This document shows, piece by piece, positions 38,214 through 46,954 of a DNA stretch of 64,000 nt. Origin of the DNA: Streptococcus infantis (GTDB lineage Bacteria > Bacillota > Bacilli > Lactobacillales > Streptococcaceae). The stretch's first letter is position 1; every line of letters starts with the position of its first letter. Made by a program: the position numbers and the translations under genes. The stretch lies in the NCBI RefSeq assembly GCF_019929665.1, contig NZ_JAHZPZ010000002.1:404635-468634 (forward strand), given 5' to 3'. The notes under the pieces were generated by a model that made no database searches, had not been told where the DNA came from, and saw only the letters and a list, made by a program, of their open reading frames with translations.

Positions 38214-39563
38214 TTATAGACGAGCGTTAAGTTCTTTGCTCAATTCTTCAAATCCTGGTTTACCAAGAAGGGCAAACATGTTACGTTTGTAAGCTTCAAC
38301 ACCCGGTTGGTCAAATGGGTTGATAGCATTCAAGTAACCTGAAAGGGCGATAGCCAATTCGAAGAAGTAGATTGTGTAACCAAGAGTGAAGGCGTCTTGC
38401 TCAGGAAGAGTCACGTACATATTTGGCACGTCACCGTCAGTGTGGGCAAGAAGAACACCGTCAGTTGCTTTTTTGTTAACGAAGTCAACGTCTTTTCCTT
38501 GAAGGTAACCAAGTCCGTCAAGATCTTCTTCCAAAGTAGGGATGATCACGTTCTTACGAGGTTTGTCAACGCGGACAACTGTTTCAAACATGATACGAGT
38601 TCCTTCTTGGATAAATTGACCCAATGAGTGCAAGTCTGTTGAGAAGTTAGCTGAAGTTGGGTAAATCCCTTTTTGGTCTTTCCCTTCTGACTCACCAGCC
38701 AATTGTTTCCACCATTCTGAGAAGTATTGAAGGGATGGCTCGTAGTTTACCAAGATTTCAGTTGCATAACCTTTACGGTAAAGGATGTTACGAACAGCTG
38801 CATATTGGTAAGCTTCGTTTTCAGAGATTTTATCTGAAGTATAGTCTTTACGAGCTGCGTTAGCACCTTCCATAAGGGCTTTGATGTCTGCACCTGACGC
38901 AGCGATTGGAAGCAATCCAACTGCTGTCAATACTGAGAAGCGTCCACCGATATCATCTGGAACAACAAATGTTTCCCAACCGTTAGCATCTGCTTCAACC
39001 TTAACAGCACCTTTTTGGCGGTCAGTTGTTGCGTAGATACGTTTGTTAGCTTCTTCTTGTCCGTATTTCTTAACCAAAAGTTCTTTGAAGACACGGAAAG
39101 CAATAGCTGGTTCAGTTGTTGTACCTGATTTAGAAATCACGTTCACTGAGAAATCTTTATCTGAAACGTACTCTACCAAGTCAGCAAGGTAAGTAGATGA
39201 GATTGAGTTTCCAGCGTAAAGGATTTGTGGCGCTTTACGTTCTTCTTTTGTTTGCAAGTTTGCAAAGTGGTGGTTCAAGAAGTCAATGGCAGCTTTGGCT
39301 CCAAGGTAAGACCCACCGATACCGATCACGACCAAAACATCGCTGTCTGCTTTGATTTGTTCAGCAGCTTTCAAGATGCGGTCAAATTCTTCGCGGTCGT
39401 AGTTTTCAGGAAGGTCCAACCAACCCAAGAAGTCGCTCCCAGCACCAGTTCCTTTACGGATCAATTCGTCTGCTGCTGTAACTTGTGCTTGCATGTATTC
39501 CACTTCATGTGGTGCAACAAATTTGTCTAATACTTTTGAATAATCAAATTTAATATGTGACAT
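38214..39563 (-). CDS. pgi: Glucose-6-phosphate isomerase
   Basis: 449 residues from [19 protein letters not shown]-type site upstream. [27 protein letters not shown] and the C-terminal [10 protein letters not shown] blocks are characteristic. It interconverts glucose 6-phosphate and fructose 6-phosphate in glycolysis. In-frame codons upstream are not conserved and were left out. Confidence 0.96.
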   Translation of the reverse strand: MSHIKFDYSKVLDKFVAPHEVEYMQAQVTAADELIRKGTGAGSDFLGWLDLPENYDREEFDRILKAAEQIKADSDVLVVIGIGGSYLGAKAAIDFLNHHFANLQTKEERKAPQILYAGNSISSTYLADLVEYVSDKDFSVNVISKSGTTTEPAIAFRVFKELLVKKYGQEEANKRIYATTDRQKGAVKVEADANGWETFVVPDDIGGRFSVLTAVGLLPIAASGADIKALMEGANAARKDYTSDKISENEAYQYAAVRNILYRKGYATEILVNYEPSLQYFSEWWKQLAGESEGKDQKGIYPTSANFSTDLHSLGQFIQEGTRIMFETVVRVDKPRKNVIIPTLEEDLDGLGYLQGKDVDFVNKKATDGVLLAHTDGDVPNMYVTLPEQDAFTLGYTIYFFELAIALSGYLNAINPFDQPGVEAYKRNMFALLGKPGFEELSKELNARL

Positions 39564-39710
39564 AGTATTCCTCCAAAATTTCTTCTTTTCTATCATAACG
39601 CTTACTAACAATTTTTTCAAGTTTTTATACTAAAAATTTCCAATTTTTATCACAATTCAAACGTTTGCGTAAAAATACAATTCTATAAAGATTCGTAAAC
39701 AATGAATAAA

Positions 39711-39734
39711 AAAACGACTAAATTTCTAGTCGTT
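39711..39734 (-). terminator. Terminator of the class I amidotransferase gene
   Basis: AACGACTA and TAGTCGTT form the stem; on the minus strand TTTTTTTA follows. It overlaps the last two bases of the stop codon. Confidence 0.75.
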
Positions 39735-40422
39735 ACAATTCATTCAATAAATACTCAAATAATTCTAAGTTGCCATCTTCTTCATTGACCAAGAATTCTG
39801 GATGCCACTGGAGACCAATAATACGGTGTTCATCAATGGATTCAATTGCTTCAACAGTTTGATCACGTGGATCCACAGCCGTCACACGGAAATTGGGTGC
39901 CAGATCTTTAATGCTCTGACGATGCACTGAATTAACCTGACTTTCTTTACCAAATAATTTAGACACTACACTGCCATCCACTGTCTCAATAGAATGTGAA
40001 GTCCCAAAAGGTAGACCTTGCCAATGACCTTCAATATCCTGATTGAGTGTCCCACCAAAGGCAACATTGACAAGCTGAACTCCACGGCAAATGGCTAAGA
40101 TTGGCTTGTTCTGACGCAAAGCTTCTTGTAGAAGAGCTAGCTCAAACTCGTCGCGAGTTAGGTTATAGTCGTCGCTATCAATTGTTTTTTCCTCACCATA
40201 AAACTGAGGATGAACATTTTGTCCCCCAGTCAAGATGAGCTTATCAATCATTTCTACATAGTCATGGACCACCGACTCATCACCAACCGGAATGACCAAA
40301 GGAAGTCCGCCAACCTGACGAATACTCTCAGCAAATTTACAAGAGACTGATGAATGAATATTTTTTCCTTCTGCGTCCACAGGACATAGGTTTGCCGCTA
40401 CTCCAACAACTGTTCTTGCCAT
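39733..40422 (-). CDS. Class I glutamine amidotransferase, peptidase C26 family
   Basis: 229 residues from MARTVVGVAA; GAAAGGAAA precedes the ATG. Nucleophile elbow AICRGVQLVNVAFGG (Cys) and the His-Glu pair in QWHPEF. The family includes gamma-glutamyl-GABA hydrolase PuuD; substrate in streptococci is unknown, since no putrescine pathway genes are nearby. Sits between pgi and patB as in pneumococcus. Confidence 0.85.
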   Translation of the reverse strand: MARTVVGVAANLCPVDAEGKNIHSSVSCKFAESIRQVGGLPLVIPVGDESVVHDYVEMIDKLILTGGQNVHPQFYGEEKTIDSDDYNLTRDEFELALLQEALRQNKPILAICRGVQLVNVAFGGTLNQDIEGHWQGLPFGTSHSIETVDGSVVSKLFGKESQVNSVHRQSIKDLAPNFRVTAVDPRDQTVEAIESIDEHRIIGLQWHPEFLVNEEDGNLELFEYLLNEL

Positions 40423-40521
40423 CACTGATTTCCTTTCCTTTTCTATTGATAATCTTATCATCCTTCCCCACTCCTGTCTAATATGTATTTTTTAAGTCCG
40501 TGATAAAATTTTTTTATCAGA

Positions 40522-40554
40522 AAAAGTTGCCCAAAATTAGGACAACTTTTTTGC
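40522..40554. terminator. Terminator downstream of patB
   Basis: AAAAGTTGCCC and GGACAACTTTT (one wobble on the minus strand) with TTTTTC beyond it. A second small hairpin, GATAAAA/TTTTATC, adjoins at 40502-40519. Confidence 0.75.
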
Positions 40555-40555
40555 T

Positions 40556-40708
40556 TATACTCAATGAAAATCAAAGAGCAAACTAGGAAGCTAGCCGCAG
40601 GTTGCTCAAAACACAGTTTTGCGGTTGTGGATAGAACTGACGAAGTCAGTAACACATATACGGCAAGGGGACGCTGACGTGGTTTGAAGAGATTTTCGAA
40701 GAGTATTA
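40556..40708. repeat. BOX element (boxA + boxC, no boxB seen)
   Basis: Begins TATACTCAATGAAAATCAAA (boxA) and ends GATTTTCGAAGAGTATTA (boxC), about 153 bp, matching the BOX repeats I know from S. pneumoniae and relatives. Internal inverted repeats allow a long hairpin. Its last three bases provide the patB stop codon. Confidence 0.88.
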
Positions 40709-42472
40709 TTCAAAGACAAATTGATTATGGTACAGTTCAGAGTAAAAGCCTCCAAGCTTGAGTAATTCGTGATGATTTCCTTGTTCGATAACCTCACCAT
40801 CCTTAAGGACAATAATCTGATCTGCATTGAGAATAGTTTTCAAGCGATGGGCAATCACAAAACTCGTTCTTCCTGCCACAATTGCCTCCATGGCATTTTG
40901 AATCTTGCTCTCTGTTACAGTATCCACGTTTGATGTTGCCTCATCCAAAATTAAGACCTGTGGATCTGTCATCAAGGTACGGGCGATAGAAATCAACTGC
41001 TTCTGACCGGTTGAGAAGACGCTCTGATCATCATTAATCAGAGTATCATACTTTTCTGGCAGGCTTTCGATGTAGTCATGGATGTGTGTAGCCTTAGCTG
41101 CTGCTTCGACCATTTCCTGACTAGCATCCGGTACACCAAATCGAATATTGTCCCGAATAGTTCCACTGAACAAAACAGAATCCTGTAGGACAATTCCTAC
41201 CTTACTTCGCAAACTGTCTAAATCAAACTCGCGAATATCTCTACCATCAAAACGAATACTACCTGCATCCACATCATAAAAACGATTGATCAAGTTCATG
41301 ATGGTCGTTTTTCCTGACCCTGTTGGACCAACAACCGCAATCATTTTTCCTTTTGGAGCTGAAATGCTAACATCTTTCAAAATGGGTTTTCCTGGAAGGT
41401 AGGAGAAGTCCACGTTACGAATCTCCACACCTTCTTTTAATTCGTTAAAGACTGGAGCATCTTGAGGACGAATTTCTTCTTCTGCATCAAACATTTCTTG
41501 GATACGGTCCGCTCCTGTAAAAGCAAGTTGCAAACTTCCCCAGCTCGCCGCTAATTGGATAATGGGTTGGTAATATTGCTGAGAAAACTGGGTAAACATG
41601 ACAATCAAACCCAGAGCAGTTGCTGTCTCGATGTTCTGATCATTCAGTAAGACAGCTGAACCGACAAAAATAACAATAGCTGTATTGACCAAGCTCATTC
41701 CGTTCATGACAGGAAAGAGAATTCCTGAAAACATTCTGCCCTTAAAGGTTGCTTTTCGAACACGTTCATTTTGCTCAACAAAACCTGCAATCACATCTTC
41801 TTGAATGCCCTGAACGATAACGGCTTTTTGACCTGAAATACTCTCATCCATATAAGCATTGAGCTTCCCAACTTCCTTTTGTTGGAGGTTAGTGTATTTT
41901 CTTGCCAATTTCAAAATGACAATCAACATGATGACAGCTATCGGAGTGCTAGCAATCGTAATCAAAGCCAAGGTCACATTTTTTGCGAACATGACAATCA
42001 ACAAACCAATATAAAGGGCAATATTGGTCATAACAGACACCAGACTTTCGTTGAAAGCCTGTAGGATGTTATCCAAATCACTGGTGAAACGTGACAGGAT
42101 ATCTCCATCTTGATGGCGGTCAAAGAAGGAAACTGTCAAGCGAGAAAGCTTGCCAAAAAGTCCCTTACGCATCTCATTTGTCGATTCGGCAATAATACGG
42201 CTCATCAAAACCATATAGATAAGACTCGACACCACGAGCACAATCAAAATATAAGCAAGATTCATCAAGAGTCCTAATAGACTTTGCCAAACCATATCAG
42301 GATTTCCATTTTGATAAGCTATAACCAAATTAGCCAGTTCTGTGACTGTTTGACCTGCAAATACTGGAAAGAGGGCTTGTGCAATCGTTGCAATGATAAT
42401 CATAGCAATAACAACGACAAAGGATATCTTATAAACTTTAAAATAGTTCCAAAAGAATTCAAATGTCTTCAT
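40706..42472 (-). CDS. patB: ABC multidrug exporter subunit PatB
   Basis: 588 residues from MKTFEFFWNY. Exporter half-molecule: six membrane spans (to about 320), then a nucleotide-binding domain with GPTGSGKTT. The signature is STGQKQ rather than LSGGQ, so one composite ATP site may be degenerate, as in heterodimeric exporters. With PatA it pumps out fluoroquinolones and dyes. AGGAGG lies within the end of patA; the genes are 1 base apart. Confidence 0.94.
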   Translation of the reverse strand: MKTFEFFWNYFKVYKISFVVVIAMIIIATIAQALFPVFAGQTVTELANLVIAYQNGNPDMVWQSLLGLLMNLAYILIVLVVSSLIYMVLMSRIIAESTNEMRKGLFGKLSRLTVSFFDRHQDGDILSRFTSDLDNILQAFNESLVSVMTNIALYIGLLIVMFAKNVTLALITIASTPIAVIMLIVILKLARKYTNLQQKEVGKLNAYMDESISGQKAVIVQGIQEDVIAGFVEQNERVRKATFKGRMFSGILFPVMNGMSLVNTAIVIFVGSAVLLNDQNIETATALGLIVMFTQFSQQYYQPIIQLAASWGSLQLAFTGADRIQEMFDAEEEIRPQDAPVFNELKEGVEIRNVDFSYLPGKPILKDVSISAPKGKMIAVVGPTGSGKTTIMNLINRFYDVDAGSIRFDGRDIREFDLDSLRSKVGIVLQDSVLFSGTIRDNIRFGVPDASQEMVEAAAKATHIHDYIESLPEKYDTLINDDQSVFSTGQKQLISIARTLMTDPQVLILDEATSNVDTVTESKIQNAMEAIVAGRTSFVIAHRLKTILNADQIIVLKDGEVIEQGNHHELLKLGGFYSELYHNQFVFE

Positions 42473-42473
42473 C

Positions 42474-44180
42474 CTACTCCTCCTTTCCTTTTTGCGTCTC
42501 GTAAATTTCACGATAAACTGGGTTTGATGCAACCAAGTCAGCGTGTTTGCCTTGACCAATCAAGCGACCTTGGTCAAGCACTAAAATTTTATCAGCATGC
42601 ACAACAGAGCTAATCTTTTGTGCGATGATAATCGTAGTCGTCCCCTTCAAATCCTTGTTGAGGGCTTCTTGAACCAAACGTTCCGATTTGGCATCAAGGG
42701 CAGAGGTTGAATCATCAAAAATCAAGATACGAGGATTGCTGACAATCCCACGCGCAATAGACATTCTTTGTTTTTGTCCACCAGAAAAGTTAGTCCCACG
42801 TTCCTCAACCGGACTCTCAAAGGCCAAGTCCATACGACTAATAAATTCACTGGCCTGGGCGATGCGAGCTGCGCGTTCCATTTCTGAAACTGTCGCATCT
42901 CCCTTACCTTGTCTGAGATTATCTGCGATAGTTCCACTAAAGAGAATGGCTTTTTGTAGGACGATAGAAACTGTCTTACGAAGCGTCCCTTCACTAACTG
43001 TCCGAATATCCTTTCCACCAATCTTGATCGAACCTTGCTGAGGATCAAATAATCGTGGAATCAACTGAGCCAAGGTTGATTTCCCTGCACCAGTTGCTCC
43101 GACAACCCCAACCATTTCACCAGCTGCGATATCGAAGGATACATCTTTTAGGATAGGTTCTTCATCATTTGGATAGGTAAAGGTAACATTTTCAAAACTG
43201 AGACTTCCTTCCAATTCTTCATCTTCCACATCATTGAAAGTCATAGCTGGTTCTGTATCAAGGATTTCACGAATACGACGAAGGGAAATCATAGCACGAG
43301 TGACTGAATTCCCCAAAAATCCAACCATGACGATGGTAAAGATAATCTGACTCAGGTAGTTTACAAAGGAAGCAATGGAACCAACTACTGATGGATCTGA
43401 CTCTGCCATACCTGCTACAAGCCAGATTGAGAGAAAAACAGCCCCGTAAGAAATCAACATCATTGCAGGTTGCATAACAGAAAAGGCATAACCGATATAA
43501 AGGTTTTCTCCCAACAATTCATCTGACACCTGCGTAAATTTATCAAACTGATCTTTTTCTCGGACAAAAGACTTAACCACGCGCACACCACGCAAATTTT
43601 CTTTAGCAATGGCATTGATACGCTCTAGTAAGGTCTGGAATTTTGCAAAGCGCGGTCCCACAACTCCCATCATAAAACCCATTATGGCAACAATCAGAAC
43701 GACCATGAGAACTAGCACCCACCACAGCGAAGGCAGAGTAACAACGGCTAATATAAAGGAACCAATAAATAAAATCGGTAGTCGAAAGAGGATTTGGAAG
43801 GTCATCATAACGACGTTTTGAATCTGATTGATATCGTTGGTCATACGCACAACGAGGTTCCCTGCATTAAACTTCTCAATATTGGCGTATGAAAAAGTTT
43901 GAATCTTACGAAAGGCATCTTCACGTAAGTCAGACGAAACTCCTTGAGCAATGTAAGCTGCTAACACTACATTGATCCCACCTGCAACCAAACCAATCAA
44001 GGCAACAAGAATTAACCAAAAACCGATAGTATAAATAGCTTCATTATCACCTGTTAGTAGGGCCTCTAAAACCTCCTGCAAATAACGTGGTTGCAAGAGT
44101 GAACTCGTTACCATTAGACCTGTCATAACCAAGGAAGCCAGGGCCTGCCATTTATAGGCTTTTATTTTCTGAAACAGCAT
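42474..44180 (-). CDS. patA: ABC multidrug exporter subunit PatA
   Basis: 568 residues. Six membrane spans, then a nucleotide-binding domain with GATGAGKST, a canonical FSGGQKQR signature and ILIFDDSTSALD: here Asp replaces the usual Glu after Walker B (FDD instead of DE), so one ATP site of the PatA/PatB heterodimer is probably non-hydrolytic. GGGGGAAAT precedes the ATG. Preceded by a promoter, a three-codon frame and an attenuator hairpin. Confidence 0.94.
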   Translation of the reverse strand: MLFQKIKAYKWQALASLVMTGLMVTSSLLQPRYLQEVLEALLTGDNEAIYTIGFWLILVALIGLVAGGINVVLAAYIAQGVSSDLREDAFRKIQTFSYANIEKFNAGNLVVRMTNDINQIQNVVMMTFQILFRLPILFIGSFILAVVTLPSLWWVLVLMVVLIVAIMGFMMGVVGPRFAKFQTLLERINAIAKENLRGVRVVKSFVREKDQFDKFTQVSDELLGENLYIGYAFSVMQPAMMLISYGAVFLSIWLVAGMAESDPSVVGSIASFVNYLSQIIFTIVMVGFLGNSVTRAMISLRRIREILDTEPAMTFNDVEDEELEGSLSFENVTFTYPNDEEPILKDVSFDIAAGEMVGVVGATGAGKSTLAQLIPRLFDPQQGSIKIGGKDIRTVSEGTLRKTVSIVLQKAILFSGTIADNLRQGKGDATVSEMERAARIAQASEFISRMDLAFESPVEERGTNFSGGQKQRMSIARGIVSNPRILIFDDSTSALDAKSERLVQEALNKDLKGTTTIIIAQKISSVVHADKILVLDQGRLIGQGKHADLVASNPVYREIYETQKGKEE

Positions 44181-44202
44181 ATTTCCCCCTTATAAGATAG
44201 AC

Positions 44203-44233
44203 AAAAGGGGACGACAGTTCTGTCAGTCCCTTC
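44203..44233 (-). terminator. Attenuator hairpin in the patA leader
   Basis: On the minus strand GGGAC-U-GACAG, AA, CUGUC-GUCCC with a bulged U, then CUUUUG. It lies inside the leader, between promoter and patA. Disruption of a transcriptional attenuator at this site is known to raise PatAB expression in S. pneumoniae. Confidence 0.8.
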
Positions 44234-44245
44234 TTATGCTTTCAT
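44234..44245 (-). other. Three-codon open frame (Met-Lys-Ala-stop) in the patA leader
   Basis: ATG AAA GCA TAA begins 9 bases after the -10 box, so at most a few bases from the mRNA 5' end, and stops just before the attenuator stem. There is no ribosome site, so translation would be leaderless or nearly so. Confidence 0.45.
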
Positions 44246-44254
44246 GTTGATACT

Positions 44255-44283
44255 ATTCTAACAAAAAAGAATGCTATTGTCAA
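44255..44283 (-). promoter_or_regulatory. patA promoter
   Basis: Minus strand TTGACA (44278-44283), 17 bp, TAGAAT (44255-44260). The spacer contains the right arm and T run of the terminator of the upstream phosphatase gene (GAATGCTA near 44330 pairs with TAGCATTC near 44270). Confidence 0.85.
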
Positions 44284-44330
44284 AGCACTCAGCTCTCAGA
44301 AGCTTGTGCAAGCACGACATTAGCATTCTA
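44262..44330 (-). terminator. Terminator of the histidine phosphatase gene
   Basis: GAATGCTA pairs with TAGCATTC across a branched inner loop that can itself fold; TTTTTTG follows. It overlaps the patA promoter. Confidence 0.65.
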
Positions 44331-44369
44331 TCAATCCTTTAAAAATTCTTCTAAATTTAGTACTGAATT

Positions 44370-45071
44370 TTATTGTTCTGAACTATCTTGCTTGTCTAAT
44401 TGAGCTCGTCCAATTTCACGGTAGCTACAGTCCCCAACAATCTTGACTGAAAACTGACCATCTTCGTACTCAAGAATCGTCACACTTCCGTTATCAAGAC
44501 CATGTGGATGCATGCCGTTAATGAGGTAAACAATGGTACCAATAGTCATTCCATGGCTGACTACCAGAGCATTTCCTCCACCATTGGCTTCCATTTCCTT
44601 GGCAATGGCTTCAAAACCTTCCCAGATACGACCACTTAGCTTTTCCCATCCTTCAGCCCAGCCTGCAGTATCCACTTCGACCAAGCCTTCAGCTAGCTCC
44701 GCATAGGACAAACGATGCACATGATCGACATTAAAGATACGAGGAATGATGCCCATAAATAGGTCCCCATCATAAGCACCATCAAAACTACCAAAGCACC
44801 ATTCACGGATTCGCTTATCCATACGATAAGGAATTTGCCCTGTTAAACCTAGTTCCTCAAGGATAATTCCCATAGTCTGGATGGTACGTCCTGAGTCACT
44901 CGAGTAAGCACGCTCAAACTTTAAGCCTGACTCACGCAAACCAATTCCCAGTTCGTGAATACCTCGCTCACCTTCAGCTGTTAAAGGAGTATCACTCCAG
45001 CCTTGAGCACGCCCAATCGTATTAAACATTGTTTTCCCATGACGCACTAGATACAATTTTACACTTGCCAT
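44370..45071 (-). CDS. Histidine phosphatase (phosphoglycerate mutase-like)
   Basis: 233 residues. Catalytic LVRHGKT at the N-terminus, SDSGRTIQT, REWCFGSFDG with the acid Glu region, and VVSHGMTI with the second His. Family members are broad phosphatases (GpmB/PhoE/CobC type); glycolytic mutase activity is unlikely. TATAAT and GGAGG lie upstream. Between patA and the comG operon. Confidence 0.85.
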   Translation of the reverse strand: MASVKLYLVRHGKTMFNTIGRAQGWSDTPLTAEGERGIHELGIGLRESGLKFERAYSSDSGRTIQTMGIILEELGLTGQIPYRMDKRIREWCFGSFDGAYDGDLFMGIIPRIFNVDHVHRLSYAELAEGLVEVDTAGWAEGWEKLSGRIWEGFEAIAKEMEANGGGNALVVSHGMTIGTIVYLINGMHPHGLDNGSVTILEYEDGQFSVKIVGDCSYREIGRAQLDKQDSSEQ

Positions 45072-45129
45072 TTTTGGTCCTCCATATGTATCTATTATAG
45101 CATGATTTCAGGTAAAAACCTCGTCCAAA

Positions 45130-45567
45130 CTACTCTGTGCCCTTCTTTGAAGGTGCTAATTTGGAAGATCTAGCAGTCTCTTTTTTGCTCCCTTCTTCTG
45201 TTTTCTCCTCATTTCCTTCTTTGGACTTGTTTTCTGTTTTCTCAGACTTTTGACCGGTCTTTTTTAAAGGAGAAAAGTGAAATTCAAACTTATTTTTTCC
45301 TGTGTCAATAGTCGTTGTGAAGAATTTCTCGTCATTACGATAAGTTGACTTCCCTACATTAAATGACTGCTCTCCATTTTCAGAAGTAGCTTTTTCATAG
45401 GTTCTCTTAGCCATAGCAAATGCAAGAAGTTTTTCTTTATTTAAGGCATAATCCTGATGATGTGCTAGTTGCCGATTTAGATAAAACTGCAACAAAAGAC
45501 TAAAAATTCCAGCAATAGTGACAGCGTATAGGAGAACTCCTGCTCTAACTTTTTTCTTTTTCCACAC
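45130..45567 (-). CDS. comGG: Competence pilus protein ComGG (CglG)
   Basis: 145 residues. One hydrophobic segment near the N-terminus (about 9-28) and a long charged Lys/Glu/Ser-rich tail (from about 98) of low complexity. No strong prepilin cleavage site. Last gene of comG; starts inside comGF (23 bp overlap). Assigned mainly by position and family length. Confidence 0.8.
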   Translation of the reverse strand: MWKKKKVRAGVLLYAVTIAGIFSLLLQFYLNRQLAHHQDYALNKEKLLAFAMAKRTYEKATSENGEQSFNVGKSTYRNDEKFFTTTIDTGKNKFEFHFSPLKKTGQKSEKTENKSKEGNEEKTEEGSKKETARSSKLAPSKKGTE

Positions 45568-46006
45568 GATAGATAAACTCCCTCTCTAGTCCCTTTTCAA
45601 ACTGAAAGTGAAAGTGCAGCTCCTGCCCTTTTTCTTGAATTCGAGCTGATTTTAGACCGTAAACCATCGGCTGGTAGCCACGTCCGCTGGCATCTGTTTT
45701 TCGGAAATCATTTGACCTTGATTTCCCCATAGAGATAGATTTCCCATCCTGTTTGAGGTAAAGCCTATCATTCTCCACTTTTTCAAATTGAGTTCGATTC
45801 AACTCTGCTTCCAGCTGATCCACAAATAAGAGCCATTCTTTTTGCTCACTTTTCTGCTGATAGCGAACCTCTGAAACCAAGAGTTGGCTCATAGATTGAA
45901 AAAGAAGCAAACTCCCACTAATCACAATAAGAGCAACCAAAGATTCTAAAAGTGTAAAAGCTCTGACTCTACTTATCTTGAATCGCCAGTAATTTCTCCG
46001 TTCCAT
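45545..46006 (-). CDS. comGF: Competence pseudopilin ComGF (CglF)
   Basis: 153 residues from [15 protein letters not shown] six bases upstream selects this ATG, inside the comGE gene. Prepilin-type segment [18 protein letters not shown] near residues 15-33. Minor pseudopilin needed for DNA uptake. Confidence 0.87.
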   Translation of the reverse strand: MERRNYWRFKISRVRAFTLLESLVALIVISGSLLLFQSMSQLLVSEVRYQQKSEQKEWLLFVDQLEAELNRTQFEKVENDRLYLKQDGKSISMGKSRSNDFRKTDASGRGYQPMVYGLKSARIQEKGQELHFHFQFEKGLEREFIYRVEKEKS

Positions 46007-46271
46007 GGTATACCTCCAAACCTCGCTCATTCGAGACAACATGAACCGTAAGGCCATTGACAGTCAACTCCTTTTGTCCGGTCTGCAAAGCCATCCGAGC
46101 CACTCGCAAAACTTCTTCCTGTTTTAGAAGTTCTACTTCTCTTTTTCTACTTTCTTGAATTTGTCCCAGTAAGAGCGTTGCTATACTGGCAAAAATAGCT
46201 AGTGAAATCACTGCTTCTAGTAAAATAACCGCCTTAATTTTTTGCTTCTTGAATACGTTTAATCTTTCCAT
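45969..46271 (-). CDS. comGE: Competence pseudopilin ComGE (CglE)
   Basis: 100 residues. Prepilin-like segment [20 protein letters not shown] (about 13-32), where the usual Phe after the cleavage site is Val. Overlaps comGD and comGF by tens of bases. Minor pseudopilin of the transformation pilus. Confidence 0.85.
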   Translation of the reverse strand: MERLNVFKKQKIKAVILLEAVISLAIFASIATLLLGQIQESRKREVELLKQEEVLRVARMALQTGQKELTVNGLTVHVVSNERGLEVYHGTEKLLAIQDK

Positions 46272-46668
46272 TTCCTAGATATAGTTGGTAGCGAACCACT
46301 TCTTTCCTTGTTTGAAATCTCACGTTAGCTAGAGACGAATTCCCTCCAGCCTTATCAAATGTAATTGACTGATTAGACTGCAGTTGAATTCCTTTAGGGA
46401 TGGCTAATTTCTGATAGCCATTTCCAATACTTCTCTCTTCTAACATTAAGTTGATCTTTTGCTGACTAGCCAGACTTCGCTTCTGCGTTTCCCGATAAAG
46501 TTCCTCAAACTCCATAAAGAAAATCTGCTCTTCTACAGCCGCAAAAGTTGACTGAACTGAACTCGACAAGCCCAAGGCTAACAGACTGACTATTCCTAAG
46601 ACCAATAGACTCTCAAGCATGGTAAATGCCTTAATCCGCAACTGTTTGACTTGTGTTCTGTTTTGCAT
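46234..46668 (-). CDS. comGD: Competence pseudopilin ComGD (CglD)
   Basis: 144 residues. Prepilin signal KAFTMLESLLVLGIVSLLAL (about 13-32) with cleavage expected between Ala and Phe and the conserved Glu at +5. Overlaps comGC by 38 bp and comGE by 38 bp. Minor pseudopilin that helps prime the pilus. Confidence 0.9.
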   Translation of the reverse strand: MQNRTQVKQLRIKAFTMLESLLVLGIVSLLALGLSSSVQSTFAAVEEQIFFMEFEELYRETQKRSLASQQKINLMLEERSIGNGYQKLAIPKGIQLQSNQSITFDKAGGNSSLANVRFQTRKEVVRYQLYLGNGKIKRIQEAKN

Positions 46669-46954
46669 GGTATTCTTTGTAGGCCTTTGCTTGCTCAGCA
46701 GTGATACGTCCGTCTGCCTGTAATTTGCTTAGACTGGCATTCTCATTTTTATCCAGACTATAGAGTTCTGCTTGACTTTCTACCACCTTAACTACTGCAG
46801 CTTTACCCTTGTCATTCACTGCATCCTTTTGCTTAGTCAGATTTGGTACAAACAGTAAGAGTAGGACGCTAATGATAAGAAGGACCACTAACATTTCGAC
46901 TAGTGTGAAAGCTTTTGCCTTGGCTTCTTTTAATTTCATCATCATATTTTTCAT
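46631..46954 (-). CDS. comGC: Major competence pilin ComGC (CglC)
   Basis: 107 residues. Prepilin signal KAFTLVEMLVVLLIISVLLL (about 14-33), cleaved before Phe by PilD, with Glu at +5. The mature part is short and helical. Builds the transformation pilus that captures DNA. The comGB stop is directly adjacent. Confidence 0.95.
   Translation of the reverse strand: MKNMMMKLKEAKAKAFTLVEMLVVLLIISVLLLLFVPNLTKQKDAVNDKGKAAVVKVVESQAELYSLDKNENASLSKLQADGRITAEQAKAYKEYHAKQNTSQTVAD

Noticed and set aside
39661..39680. CcpA (cre-like) site CAAACGTTTG upstream of pgi
   Set aside because: A short palindrome that matches the consensus only partly; not enough to call.
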